A stretch of 64,000 bases of DNA, from assembly GCF_022700675.1 (NCBI RefSeq), contig NZ_CP062182.1, positions 186,001 to 250,000 of the forward strand, in the 5' to 3' direction. The notes below the pieces were generated by a model. The model was not told the DNA's origin and made no database searches. It saw nothing but the letters and a program-made list of their open reading frames with translations. This document shows, piece after piece, positions 8,698-15,797 of the stretch (positions within the stretch are counted from its first letter, which is position 1; each line of letters starts with the position of its first letter). The translations under genes and the position numbers were made by a program. The DNA comes from Acinetobacter sp. ASP199. Its GTDB lineage: Bacteria; Pseudomonadota; Gammaproteobacteria; Pseudomonadales; Moraxellaceae.

Positions 8698-9594
8698 ATG
8701 AATTTCAAAAAATTCGAGAATAGATTTCTTAAAGAAACTATCCAGCAAACAGAGCTCATACAAGCTACGTGGTCACATATTCGCTTTAAGCCGGATTTAG
8801 TTACAATGGAAGAGCTAGCAATTGGTGTGCTAGTAAACTTGAATGGGATTATTTTTACTAAATTCATTGAAGACTTTGCGCGCCTTGAATGTGGTTTTGG
8901 TGCTGAGAATGCTTCCTATATAAAAAATTGTATTGACCTATTTGATGATTTTTTAAATCATAATTTCGAAAATTCTTTTTCTCATCAGCTCATCATTGAT
9001 AGAAGAGGTTTTGTTCAGGGCGAGTCTATTGACTCAATTCTTGACGATTTACTTTACCGAACAGTTCCTTTATCTCACCCTCATAACAATCTTAGAGGAA
9101 AAAAAGTATTTAGAACTGTAAAAACTGCAAAGTTTCATTCAGATGTTAAAGCATATGTAAAAAATAAAATCGGAAGTATCTACAGTGAAATTTTTTCAGA
9201 AAATATTGAGCCTGTAGGGGATGAAATAGTTGGGTTTAGAAAGTTACCAATCGCACTTAATGTGAAAAATGGAGAAAAATTAGGAGATTTAGTTTCTTCA
9301 GTATATGCGACTCCTGAAAAAATCGAAATTAACTGCCTTAAAGCATTGAATAATATTGTTTTTACAAAAAAATTCTCTCAGCGGGAAACTGATTTTAAAT
9401 TGTTTATGTTATCTCCTGACTATGAGAATTTAGAAGTAATGTCTAAGAGTGATAAAAATAAACGTACTGAGATTATCAAAGATTTCAAATGGAGTTTAGC
9501 GTGTGAGCAAATTGATTTAATTGAGGGTGATACATCTGACTGTATATCAGAGAAAATAATTGAATGGTCTGAGTTAGATAGAGTATTTGGATGA
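8698..9594 (+). CDS. Partner of HipA-like kinase; DUF3037-like N terminus
   Basis: 298 aa, no signal or membrane segment. Residues ~24-46 (TWSHIRFKPDLVTMEELAIG) resemble the opening of DUF3037 proteins, a family that, from memory, is often encoded beside short HipA-like kinases. The rest is helical and unrecognised. It is separated from the kinase by 11 bases, so the two form one transcription unit. It ends at a strong bidirectional terminator. The family call is tentative; the pairing is seen directly. Confidence 0.55.
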   Translation: MNFKKFENRFLKETIQQTELIQATWSHIRFKPDLVTMEELAIGVLVNLNGIIFTKFIEDFARLECGFGAENASYIKNCIDLFDDFLNHNFENSFSHQLIIDRRGFVQGESIDSILDDLLYRTVPLSHPHNNLRGKKVFRTVKTAKFHSDVKAYVKNKIGSIYSEIFSENIEPVGDEIVGFRKLPIALNVKNGEKLGDLVSSVYATPEKIEINCLKALNNIVFTKKFSQRETDFKLFMLSPDYENLEVMSKSDKNKRTEIIKDFKWSLACEQIDLIEGDTSDCISEKIIEWSELDRVFG

Positions 9595-9601
9595 AGAAGA
9601 A

Positions 9602-9628
9602 AATAAGCTACCTTAGAGGTAGCTTATT
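9602..9628. terminator. Bidirectional terminator
   Basis: Perfect 11-bp stem AATAAGCTACC / GGTAGCTTATT with a 5-base loop, between convergent genes ending at 9594 and 9632. Confidence 0.8.
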
Positions 9629-9631
9629 ATT

Positions 9632-10552
9632 TCAATCTAATAGCGCATTATATTTTGAAGGAAGAATTCCGTATTCTCCCCAACTTGGATGATCGATACT
9701 GTAACCTATTCCATTAGAAGTGATTTTTCCCCATATTAATAAGTATTGATTGATATTGTTTTCTGTAAGTCCATGTCTATTAAGATCACCAATATATCCT
9801 TTTAAGCAAAAATCACGCACGGTATGGTGTTCTTTGAGATAAACAAAACGTATATTGTCATCTCGCTTTGGCTCAAAGTCTCTGACAGCTGTAATGCGCC
9901 CGTAATAAAGACGTTCTTTTTGATCTCCGTCGATACTTATTGTATTTAATTCATCCTCAGTTAAAGAATCAATATTGACTAAAAGAGAGCTTAGTAGTTC
10001 AGGTTGATCTAGATTTGGTAAAATAAAAAACTTTTCATAATTTTTATGGAAATTTTTACATATGCCATTTACTGACATGATTTTTGATGGCAAGGAAACA
10101 GTAGCTCCATGATGTCTTGGGATTGGCAAATCAATATTCTCACCATCTTCACTTTCTACAGGTGTTTGATCATAGACACCTGATTCATTTGGTGTAGGTT
10201 CTGGTTGTTGCCGCATAAATCCTGAAACTATTGCTAGCTGATCGCTCTCTATCAGATGAAGTGCTTCAGTTTCATTTTCAAAATGTAGTCCGATTTTCTT
10301 TTTGGATCTCCATATACAAGGAGTCTCTGATTGCTTATGACTAAATGATGCTTTTCTTCCATTAGAGAAGATTCCCTCAGATGGATTCCGGAAAACAGCA
10401 ACTCCACATTTCGGACAAAATAATTTATCCTTCATATCCCGGGTCGCGTCATTAAGCATAACGGTTGTACCGCTTGTATTTAGGTCTTCTAAGCTACTTA
10501 AACTAATATCAAAACCATCTAATAGTTTGGCAATTTTTTGTTGATTAGACAT
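9632..10552 (-). CDS. Unknown protein with CoiA-like zinc ribbon
   Basis: 306 aa. C46-P-K-C49 together with H72 and C79 could bind zinc. The arrangement CPKC...SFSHKQ resembles the N terminus of CoiA-like competence/nuclease proteins, but no nuclease motif is seen further on. The centre is low-complexity and acidic (residues ~115-145), and the C-terminal half contains aromatic beta-like segments. Island cargo, AT-rich, convergent with the kinase pair. The function is unknown; the zinc-ribbon reading is moderate. Confidence 0.6.
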   Translation of the reverse strand: MSNQQKIAKLLDGFDISLSSLEDLNTSGTTVMLNDATRDMKDKLFCPKCGVAVFRNPSEGIFSNGRKASFSHKQSETPCIWRSKKKIGLHFENETEALHLIESDQLAIVSGFMRQQPEPTPNESGVYDQTPVESEDGENIDLPIPRHHGATVSLPSKIMSVNGICKNFHKNYEKFFILPNLDQPELLSSLLVNIDSLTEDELNTISIDGDQKERLYYGRITAVRDFEPKRDDNIRFVYLKEHHTVRDFCLKGYIGDLNRHGLTENNINQYLLIWGKITSNGIGYSIDHPSWGEYGILPSKYNALLD

Positions 10553-10970
10553 ATCTATAAAGTAATTTTAAAGTAATAAATATGAATCAAATATATCACT
10601 ATTTAGTCAGGGAAAAGTTATTTAGCTAATGTAGTAACTTAATGTTAAGTTTTTATAACGTTAAAGTATAAGAACTTTATTTTACTGCCAATTTTTATGA
10701 ATAGTCTCCATTCCATAAACTCTTAAATTTCTAGGACTTCACTCATTTTAATCTATCTAGCGGAATGCAATCGCTAGATGGATACTCGTTATTAAGAACA
10801 ATCGTGTCTGTATTCGTAGTCAATTTTATTTAATACGGCTTGGGCATTCCTGTGGAAAATCAATCTAGAGAAGCCATATTGAACTTAAGACTATTCTCTT
10901 TCATCTATTGTAATAGGGTCTATACATTACATTAATGAATACCTATATGTTATTAGGCACAACTAAACAT
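10553..10970. other. Intergenic region of the island
   Basis: About 420 bp, AT-rich. It presumably carries the promoter for the leftward zinc-ribbon gene; no gene, tRNA or clear repeat is seen. Confidence 0.5.
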
Positions 10971-10997
10971 AAAAAAACCGCCGTGGCTACGGCGGTT
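10971..10997 (-). terminator. Strong terminator of the island's leftward operon
   Basis: AACCGCCGT / ACGGCGGTT stem with a 4-base loop and seven T on the minus strand. A third CGGCGGTT copy lies at 11012-11019 and could form an alternative pairing. Confidence 0.85.
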
Positions 10998-11050
10998 ACT
11001 AGCGTTAAGCACGGCGGTTGTAATTCAAAACTCATCCGAAATTTGCGAAT

Positions 11051-12130
11051 CTAGAATTTATTTGACAAGTTCTTTACTGACTCACGTAACCGTTCATTCA
11101 GATTTTGATTTGTACAAATAAACTTTTTGAAATCCCGATAATGCCCATTTTTGAGAATCGGTGAGGAGAGCTTTTGTCCGTATGGGCGGATATAGAGCGA
11201 GTAAAGTTTCCTTTGCCCAAGCGTCGCCGTATGGGTCAATTGAGTAAAAGTAATCTTCCTGAAGCCAGTTTTCACCACATTTCGTAAATCCTCTAGAGCA
11301 TGATCAAGATTGCTTAATCTTACCTCCGCTCTCAAACGCCATTCCTCACGGGGAAGGGGGCGTTTATTATGATCCGTTTTCTTAAAGTAAAAATGATAGT
11401 AAACATCATCCTTACGATAGTCATTGACTCCAATATTGAAGCCTTGGAGTAGTAAGTTTTTAAGCCTAATAGGCTCATAAGGGATACTCTGATTTTCCCC
11501 CTTTAGCCTAAAGATACGGATGTTTTGTACATCTGCATCAAACTGAATAGATTTGAATAGAGCGGTTAAAAACTCAGGTGGAGCATTGTAAAAATCATGC
11601 GCAAGCTCAATGCACGTAATTCTGAAATTAAATGCACCATAATTTTTCTTAAGCGCATGAACAATTTTATGAATGCACTTTTTATTGCTCACGTCATGAA
11701 TACGAATATTAAAGGTACATGAAGCCATGCTATCAGTATTAACCGTAGCGTTATGCTTATGTTCTTCAGTAATAAAATGTTTTTTACCGATTTTCTCGGT
11801 TAGAAACTTTTTGATATAGCTTCTTTGAGTCGCCTTAATAGTGTTGAAACTCACATTAATAAAATCAATTTGGGATTTAATTTTGATCAGGCTTTGTTGC
11901 ACCTGAATGGATGCACCATTTTTAAAGCTGAGCATTTTTGGTTTCAACTTTTTACGATCAAATTCATAGTTGTGAATGTTACTCTTTTCGATAATATTCT
12001 GATGTTCTGCTACTTCTACAGCATGATTCCATTTGGATTGATAATGGTTTAGAAGATTATTTAGATGATCGATGCTAGATGTCATAGTGACATAGTTTGG
12101 ACTATTGTCCTGTACAGATTCTAAGTGCAT
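11051..12130 (-). CDS. Possible rolling-circle-type replication protein of the island
   Basis: 359 aa, basic. Segments such as FRITCIELAHDFYNA (about residues 170-184) and EEWRLRAEVRLSNLDHALEDL resemble the (R/I)xDxAxDF and RxEv motifs of replication initiation factors of filamentous phages and small plasmids. A tyrosine-based active site cannot be pinned down with certainty. It is the last gene of a leftward chain starting at the AlpA-like gene and is followed by a strong terminator. Confident that it is a real gene; the Rep call is tentative. Confidence 0.55.
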   Translation of the reverse strand: MHLESVQDNSPNYVTMTSSIDHLNNLLNHYQSKWNHAVEVAEHQNIIEKSNIHNYEFDRKKLKPKMLSFKNGASIQVQQSLIKIKSQIDFINVSFNTIKATQRSYIKKFLTEKIGKKHFITEEHKHNATVNTDSMASCTFNIRIHDVSNKKCIHKIVHALKKNYGAFNFRITCIELAHDFYNAPPEFLTALFKSIQFDADVQNIRIFRLKGENQSIPYEPIRLKNLLLQGFNIGVNDYRKDDVYYHFYFKKTDHNKRPLPREEWRLRAEVRLSNLDHALEDLRNVVKTGFRKITFTQLTHTATLGQRKLYSLYIRPYGQKLSSPILKNGHYRDFKKFICTNQNLNERLRESVKNLSNKF

Positions 12131-12194
12131 ACCAGTATTTCAAATTCGTTCAAGGAAAGCATGTGCACTATCGCAATGCACATGCTTAGTTTGC

Positions 12195-12362
12195 TTACTC
12201 GACTAAATATTTTTCGACAGCAGTATCAATTAATAAGGTCTTCAATCCCTTATAAATGATCGTGTATTCTGTTGTAGAGGAGCTTTTTTCCTCTACCTCT
12301 AGAATTTCACTGTGTCTTAAAATATCTGCAAAAAGTTCAGTGCTGATAATTGTTAAATTCAT
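12195..12362 (-). CDS. 55-aa hypothetical protein, translationally coupled
   Basis: Starts MNLTIISTELFADILRH and ends KYLVE. Its ATG shares a base with the TGA of the upstream gene (TGATG at 12364-12360), which argues for coupled translation. No known domain. It lies in the chain between the 80-aa protein and the Rep-like gene. Confidence 0.65.
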   Translation of the reverse strand: MNLTIISTELFADILRHSEILEVEEKSSSTTEYTIIYKGLKTLLIDTAVEKYLVE

Positions 12363-12604
12363 CAGACTTTACTCTGCGGTAAGCGACGGATTAAATTTTC
12401 TTTTAGGTCGAGTGCATTGGTATCGACTTTATTAAGAATGAGGTAATCAACCATATAGTTGACAGCCACATTGATTCCTTGTTCTGTACTAAGATCAAAT
12501 GTCCCATCATTCTCTTCTAATAGATTATGAATCGTATCATCGATAATCTCTTGTTTTAGCTTAGCTAGCTCTTCAGAGCATTTGCGGTTCATTACTTCAG
12601 TCAT
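12362..12604 (-). CDS. 80-aa acidic hypothetical protein
   Basis: Starts MTEVMNRKCSEELAKLK; the ATG at 12604 is chosen because AAAGGA lies 6 bases before it. It overlaps the end of the upstream gene by 8 bases and the start of the 55-aa gene by one. Helical, acidic, no signal peptide. Part of the island's leftward chain; function unknown. Confidence 0.65.
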   Translation of the reverse strand: MTEVMNRKCSEELAKLKQEIIDDTIHNLLEENDGTFDLSTEQGINVAVNYMVDYLILNKVDTNALDLKENLIRRLPQSKV

Positions 12605-12845
12605 GTTGTTTCCTTTGTTTTGGTTCACCTGAGCTTAGGTGAGAGGTTATAAATGCCACTAATGTGGTTTTGGTGTATCGTCTTTCGCCGTTGATGACTT
12701 GGACATTCAGTTTGTATCCATCTTGATGAAGGTATTGAGAGGGATTAATCATCAGATACCGATACCAAGCCTTTTGAGAGCGTAAAGGTAGCCATTGGGC
12801 TAGAAACCTTGCGGCTTCCCAAGTTGTAAATAATTCGTTTTGCAT
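12597..12845 (-). CDS. Small DNA-binding-like protein of the island
   Basis: 82 aa. The pattern TTWEAARFLAQWL...GERRYTKTTLVAFI resembles a winged helix of the excisionase/MerR type, but the match is loose. Its ATG overlaps the stop of the AlpA-like gene (TAATG), so the two are translated together. It may assist excision or regulate the chain. Confidence 0.6.
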   Translation of the reverse strand: MQNELFTTWEAARFLAQWLPLRSQKAWYRYLMINPSQYLHQDGYKLNVQVINGERRYTKTTLVAFITSHLSSGEPKQRKQHD

Positions 12846-13135
12846 TACTGTTTTGACTCAAGCCATTCGATTAGGTCAGTGGTACGCCACGCGCTCACAC
12901 GTTCGCTCAAGCGTACAGGCGCAGGCATATCTCCTTTACGTACTAAGTCATAGATAGTCGACCGACCTAATGGCAAGATGCCTGAAGATGGAGGGCGAGC
13001 TTTGATTCTTCGCTCTAAACCTTCTTTGGTTTTGTAAATACGCTCTTTATGTTCCGCAGTTGTGGCGAGTTGACACATTCGCCAATAATCACGTGCTAGT
13101 AAGCGTTTGTAGATGTTAGGATCTTGGGGGGACAT
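12845..13135 (-). CDS. AlpA-like regulator / excisionase
   Basis: 96 aa. The C-terminal half carries the AlpA signature: LGRSTIYDLVRKGDMPAPV then LSERVSAWRTTDLIEWL (residues ~56-92). AlpA proteins of P4-like elements activate integrase or promote excision. First gene of the leftward chain. Its ribosome site (GAGGAA) lies inside an inverted repeat at 13143-13179, suggesting self-control. Confidence 0.85.
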   Translation of the reverse strand: MSPQDPNIYKRLLARDYWRMCQLATTAEHKERIYKTKEGLERRIKARPPSSGILPLGRSTIYDLVRKGDMPAPVRLSERVSAWRTTDLIEWLESKQ

Positions 13136-13142
13136 GGATAAT

Positions 13143-13179
13143 TCCTCATCATTACGGTAGTGTTTCGTAGTGATGAGGA
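13143..13179. promoter_or_regulatory. Inverted repeat covering AlpA gene leader
   Basis: Arms 13143-13157 (TCCTCATCATTACGG) and 13165-13179 (TCGTAGTGATGAGGA) match at 13 of 15 positions around a 7-base centre, 8 bases before the AlpA-like ATG. It could be an operator or an RNA hairpin hiding the ribosome site. An AT-rich promoter-like region follows at 13190-13245. Confidence 0.6.
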
Positions 13180-13248
13180 GTGTAGAAGTTTTTTTCTTAT
13201 CCTATGTTTTTACAATTATTTTTGAAAAAAATGCATAATTTTATGCTT

Positions 13249-14091
13249 CTAAGTATTTGTTTTATTTTTAAAAATAGTAATAATATTTTTTCTTAAAATC
13301 TCAATTTCGTGTGAATTAGCTTCAATAAAAAATTTATTGATCTTATCAGGGTTAAGTTTTGTGCCTTTAGGCTTAAGCAAATTCATAATTTGATCATTTA
13401 GTTCTTTTTGGCTAGTTTTAGACGTTACTAAAATAATATGTTTGAGTATGAAAATAAGTTGATGAAGATCTTGGGTTAAATTTTCTTGAGATCTATCAAA
13501 AGCGTCTTTTGTTTTTGGTTTACGTGAAAATTTATTCCAACTATTTGTAGTGATGAATAGCTCTTCTCTCGAAAAATTTCGTTTGCCCCATGTGTAATCT
13601 AAATTTTTTTGAGCTTCCTCTATATCTGAATAATTTGTATAGAATTCAGGAAATAGTTCAGGTTCAGAAACCTTAACTCCAGATTCTATTTGCCCTTTTA
13701 AAAATTCAATATGTGGAGAGTTTTCTAAAAATATCCATTTGAAAATTGGTGTATGAATCAGCCCATCAGGGTGCAGAAAATTTTTATATTTCTCTTTATC
13801 ATTAGCAATTTTATTTTCTATATGCTTTAACTTTAATGCATGTCGTGTTTGTGAAACTGTAAGAGTCTTTTTAGGATTTAAGATAACTTTTTTTAATTCT
13901 TCTGTATTTTCAGCGATAAACAATTGATTACCGTATTCAATTGAATGAACAAGTCCTGAAATATCATCAACTGACGCAAAATAATTATTTACACGGTAGC
14001 AAATTTCCAATTCACCTGAAGAGACTAAATTGGAAATTTTACTATAGCTACCAAGTTTATTTTTTACTTCATCAATTGATATGTATTGCAT
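13249..14091 (-). CDS. Unknown island protein, 280 aa
   Basis: Starts 6 bases after the integrase stop, so it is expressed with it. The first ~60 residues (ISIDEVKNKLGSYSKISNLVSSGELEICYRV) look like a helix-turn-helix of the kind that begins many phage-island proteins. The remainder is lysine-rich and helical with no motif I recognise. Lower GC than the integrase. It may be a recombination accessory or cargo. Confidence 0.65.
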   Translation of the reverse strand: MQYISIDEVKNKLGSYSKISNLVSSGELEICYRVNNYFASVDDISGLVHSIEYGNQLFIAENTEELKKVILNPKKTLTVSQTRHALKLKHIENKIANDKEKYKNFLHPDGLIHTPIFKWIFLENSPHIEFLKGQIESGVKVSEPELFPEFYTNYSDIEEAQKNLDYTWGKRNFSREELFITTNSWNKFSRKPKTKDAFDRSQENLTQDLHQLIFILKHIILVTSKTSQKELNDQIMNLLKPKGTKLNPDKINKFFIEANSHEIEILRKNIITIFKNKTNT

Positions 14092-14097
14092 TAACCG

Positions 14098-15378
14098 CTA
14101 CGACGCTTTTGTTCCTAAATTAAATGCAATGATATTGTTTTCATCTTCTGGTTTAAATACCGATACATCTCCACCTTGACGTAAAGTGTCCAGATAGTCT
14201 GCCCATAACTGCATCAGCTCACGTCTACGGCGTAAAAACTTAGTCCGGTTGTAAGCTGTGCCATTCGGATCACGTACCGTATGCGCTAATTGGTGTTCAA
14301 TGATGTCTACCCGATATTCAAGTTCTTCACCTAAGATTGTACGTGCTGTTGCTCGGAAGCCATGAGCCGTATGTTTGCCTTTATATCCAAGTCTATTGAG
14401 TGCCTGACGAATAGTGTCCTCACTCATACTTTCATACGGTGATTTCACGCTAGGGAAAACAAATCTAGAGGTTGTCCGCATATCTTCAAGCTGTTTCAAA
14501 ATGTCAAAGGCTTGGCGAGATAGGGGAACGATATGCTCTTGATGCGTCTTTGATGCACGAAAGCACAAACGCTGATTTTCAAAATCCACATGTTCCCATA
14601 GCAATTCACGGATTTCATTTGGACGTTGATAGATATAAGCTGATAGTTTCAATGCAAGCTCTGTCCGTAAACGTGCACGTGGGCTTTCAGCATGATATCG
14701 CCAAATCTTTTGAAGCATTGTTTTAAGCTCTGATTCGCTTACTACGGCTTTATGATTACCTTTAATAGGTTTGGGTAAGGTAATGTCATAAGCTGGGTTA
14801 TAGGTGATCAGACGGCGTTTAAACGGAAGTTTTAAAACCATACCCATAATAGACTTCACACGGCGAGCCGACTCGAGTGCACCACGCTCTACAAGGCTAT
14901 TCGTTACATCACGTTCAAGCTGTTCGACACTTAATTCAGTCACAGGTAATTTGCCAATGAACGGCAAAATATCACGATTGAGTTTTCGGATTGTTTCTCG
15001 GTCTACTTTGCCTTCAAGTTCACGAATTTTAAGCCATTCAGTTGAAAATTTTTCAAAGGTATTTTTAAGTTTAGCTTTTAGCTCATTTCTATGGTTATTT
15101 CGTTCTTCCGCAGGATCTACACCGTTAGCAATCATGCGTTTTACATCGTCGCATTTTAGGCGAGCTTCCTTAAGGCTGACTGTATCGTATGTACCCAAAG
15201 CTAGCGTATTGCGTTTCTGGCTAATAGGGCGACGATAATCTAATCGCCAATACTTTGATCCATTCTTATGAACTAAAAGATATAACCCACCACCATCCGT
15301 ATATTTGTTATTAATGTTGGGATCAAAATATAGATTCTTAATAGTTTTAGCATCAAGTTTATTAATCTTTTTAGCCAT
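14098..15378 (-). CDS. Tyrosine recombinase, P4-type integrase
   Basis: 426 aa with an N-terminal DUF4102-like arm-binding domain (DAKTIKNLYFDP, DGGGLYLLVHKNGSKYW, LGTYDTVSLKEAR), a core-binding domain, and catalytic residues R252 (QRPNEIRELLW), H339 and R342 (HGFRAT), H366 (LAH) and Y376 (TAYNR). All are intact. It reads away from tRNA-Ser, 208 bp distant, the usual geometry for tRNA-targeting integrases. GAGG about 10 bases upstream supports the ATG. Confidence 0.95.
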   Translation of the reverse strand: MAKKINKLDAKTIKNLYFDPNINNKYTDGGGLYLLVHKNGSKYWRLDYRRPISQKRNTLALGTYDTVSLKEARLKCDDVKRMIANGVDPAEERNNHRNELKAKLKNTFEKFSTEWLKIRELEGKVDRETIRKLNRDILPFIGKLPVTELSVEQLERDVTNSLVERGALESARRVKSIMGMVLKLPFKRRLITYNPAYDITLPKPIKGNHKAVVSESELKTMLQKIWRYHAESPRARLRTELALKLSAYIYQRPNEIRELLWEHVDFENQRLCFRASKTHQEHIVPLSRQAFDILKQLEDMRTTSRFVFPSVKSPYESMSEDTIRQALNRLGYKGKHTAHGFRATARTILGEELEYRVDIIEHQLAHTVRDPNGTAYNRTKFLRRRRELMQLWADYLDTLRQGGDVSVFKPEDENNIIAFNLGTKAS

Positions 15379-15393
15379 TTTGTGAGCCTCATT

Positions 15394-15474
15394 TGACGGT
15401 ATAAATTTCAGGAAAAACCTGACTCACTCCTTATTTTAGTCATCTGCGAGCAGATACCGTCAAAAGTACCGACA
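15394..15474. promoter_or_regulatory. Candidate integrase arm-type sites, right end
   Basis: TACCGTCA at 15455-15462 and TACCGACA at 15467-15474 (12 bp apart), plus an inverted copy TGACGGTA at 15394-15401; TGTCGGGA at 15479 is one base off the inverted motif. They match the left-end pair and overlap the integrase promoter region. Confidence 0.5.
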
Positions 15475-15521
15475 AAGATGTCGGGATACTACTGGATTGC
15501 ACCGTAGTGTATAGGCGTAAA

Positions 15522-15554
15522 AAAAGGCTTGAACCCTTTAGATTCAAGCCTTTT
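15522..15554 (-). terminator. tRNA-Ser terminator supplied by the island
   Basis: 12-bp stem AAAAGGCTTGAA / TTCAAGCCTTTT with a 9-base loop; on the minus strand it is followed by TTTTTACGCC. Related to the displaced hairpin at 7469-7506. Confidence 0.8.
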
Positions 15555-15585
15555 GCACTACGGTACAGTCCCGTAGAAATCAAAT

Positions 15586-15600
15586 TTGGCGGTGAGAGAG
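15586..15600 (-). repeat. Island attachment repeat, tRNA-proximal copy
   Basis: Identical to 7534-7548. It comprises the 3' end of tRNA-Ser (CCA, discriminator G, acceptor strand and edge of the T-stem) plus one flanking base. Insertion regenerated a complete tRNA. Confidence 0.85.
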
Positions 15601-15677
15601 GGATTCGAACCCTCGATACGCTATAAACGTATACACACTTTCCAGGCGTGCTCCTTCAGCCACTCGGACACCTCACC
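15587..15677 (-). tRNA. tRNA-Ser (anticodon GGA)
   Basis: 91 nt on the minus strand with CCA and a long variable arm typical of class II tRNAs. The acceptor GGTGAGG pairs with TCTCACC (one G-T pair), the anticodon loop is CTGGAAA, and the T-loop is GGTTCGAATCC. Integration target of the island. Confidence 0.97.
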
Positions 15678-15797
15678 ATGGCGGTGGATGATATAGAAAA
15701 AAAACCAGTCTGCCAAGCTTGAAACAATTGATTTGCAGAAAAAGTTTGGAGGCAGTGCTATGATTCGCAAAAATGCTTTCTAAAACGAAGACAACAT

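Larger units (their letters stand above)
7549..15586. mobile_element. Integrative genomic island in tRNA-Ser(GGA), ~8 kb
   Basis: Bounded by a perfect 15-bp direct repeat, with a tyrosine integrase gene next to the intact tRNA. TACCG(A/T)CA motifs with identical 12-bp spacing lie near both ends and look like integrase arm sites. Contents: integrase, an unknown 280-aa protein, an AlpA-like regulator, four overlapping genes ending in a Rep-like protein (all minus), then AT-rich cargo (HipA-like kinase, partner, zinc-ribbon protein). No capsid, tail, conjugation or relaxase genes are visible, so it resembles a phage satellite or small integrative element. Confidence 0.85.

Noticed and set aside
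14804..15238. Plus-strand 144-aa frame opposite the integrase
   Set aside because: Antisense shadow; the integrase frame has all catalytic residues.
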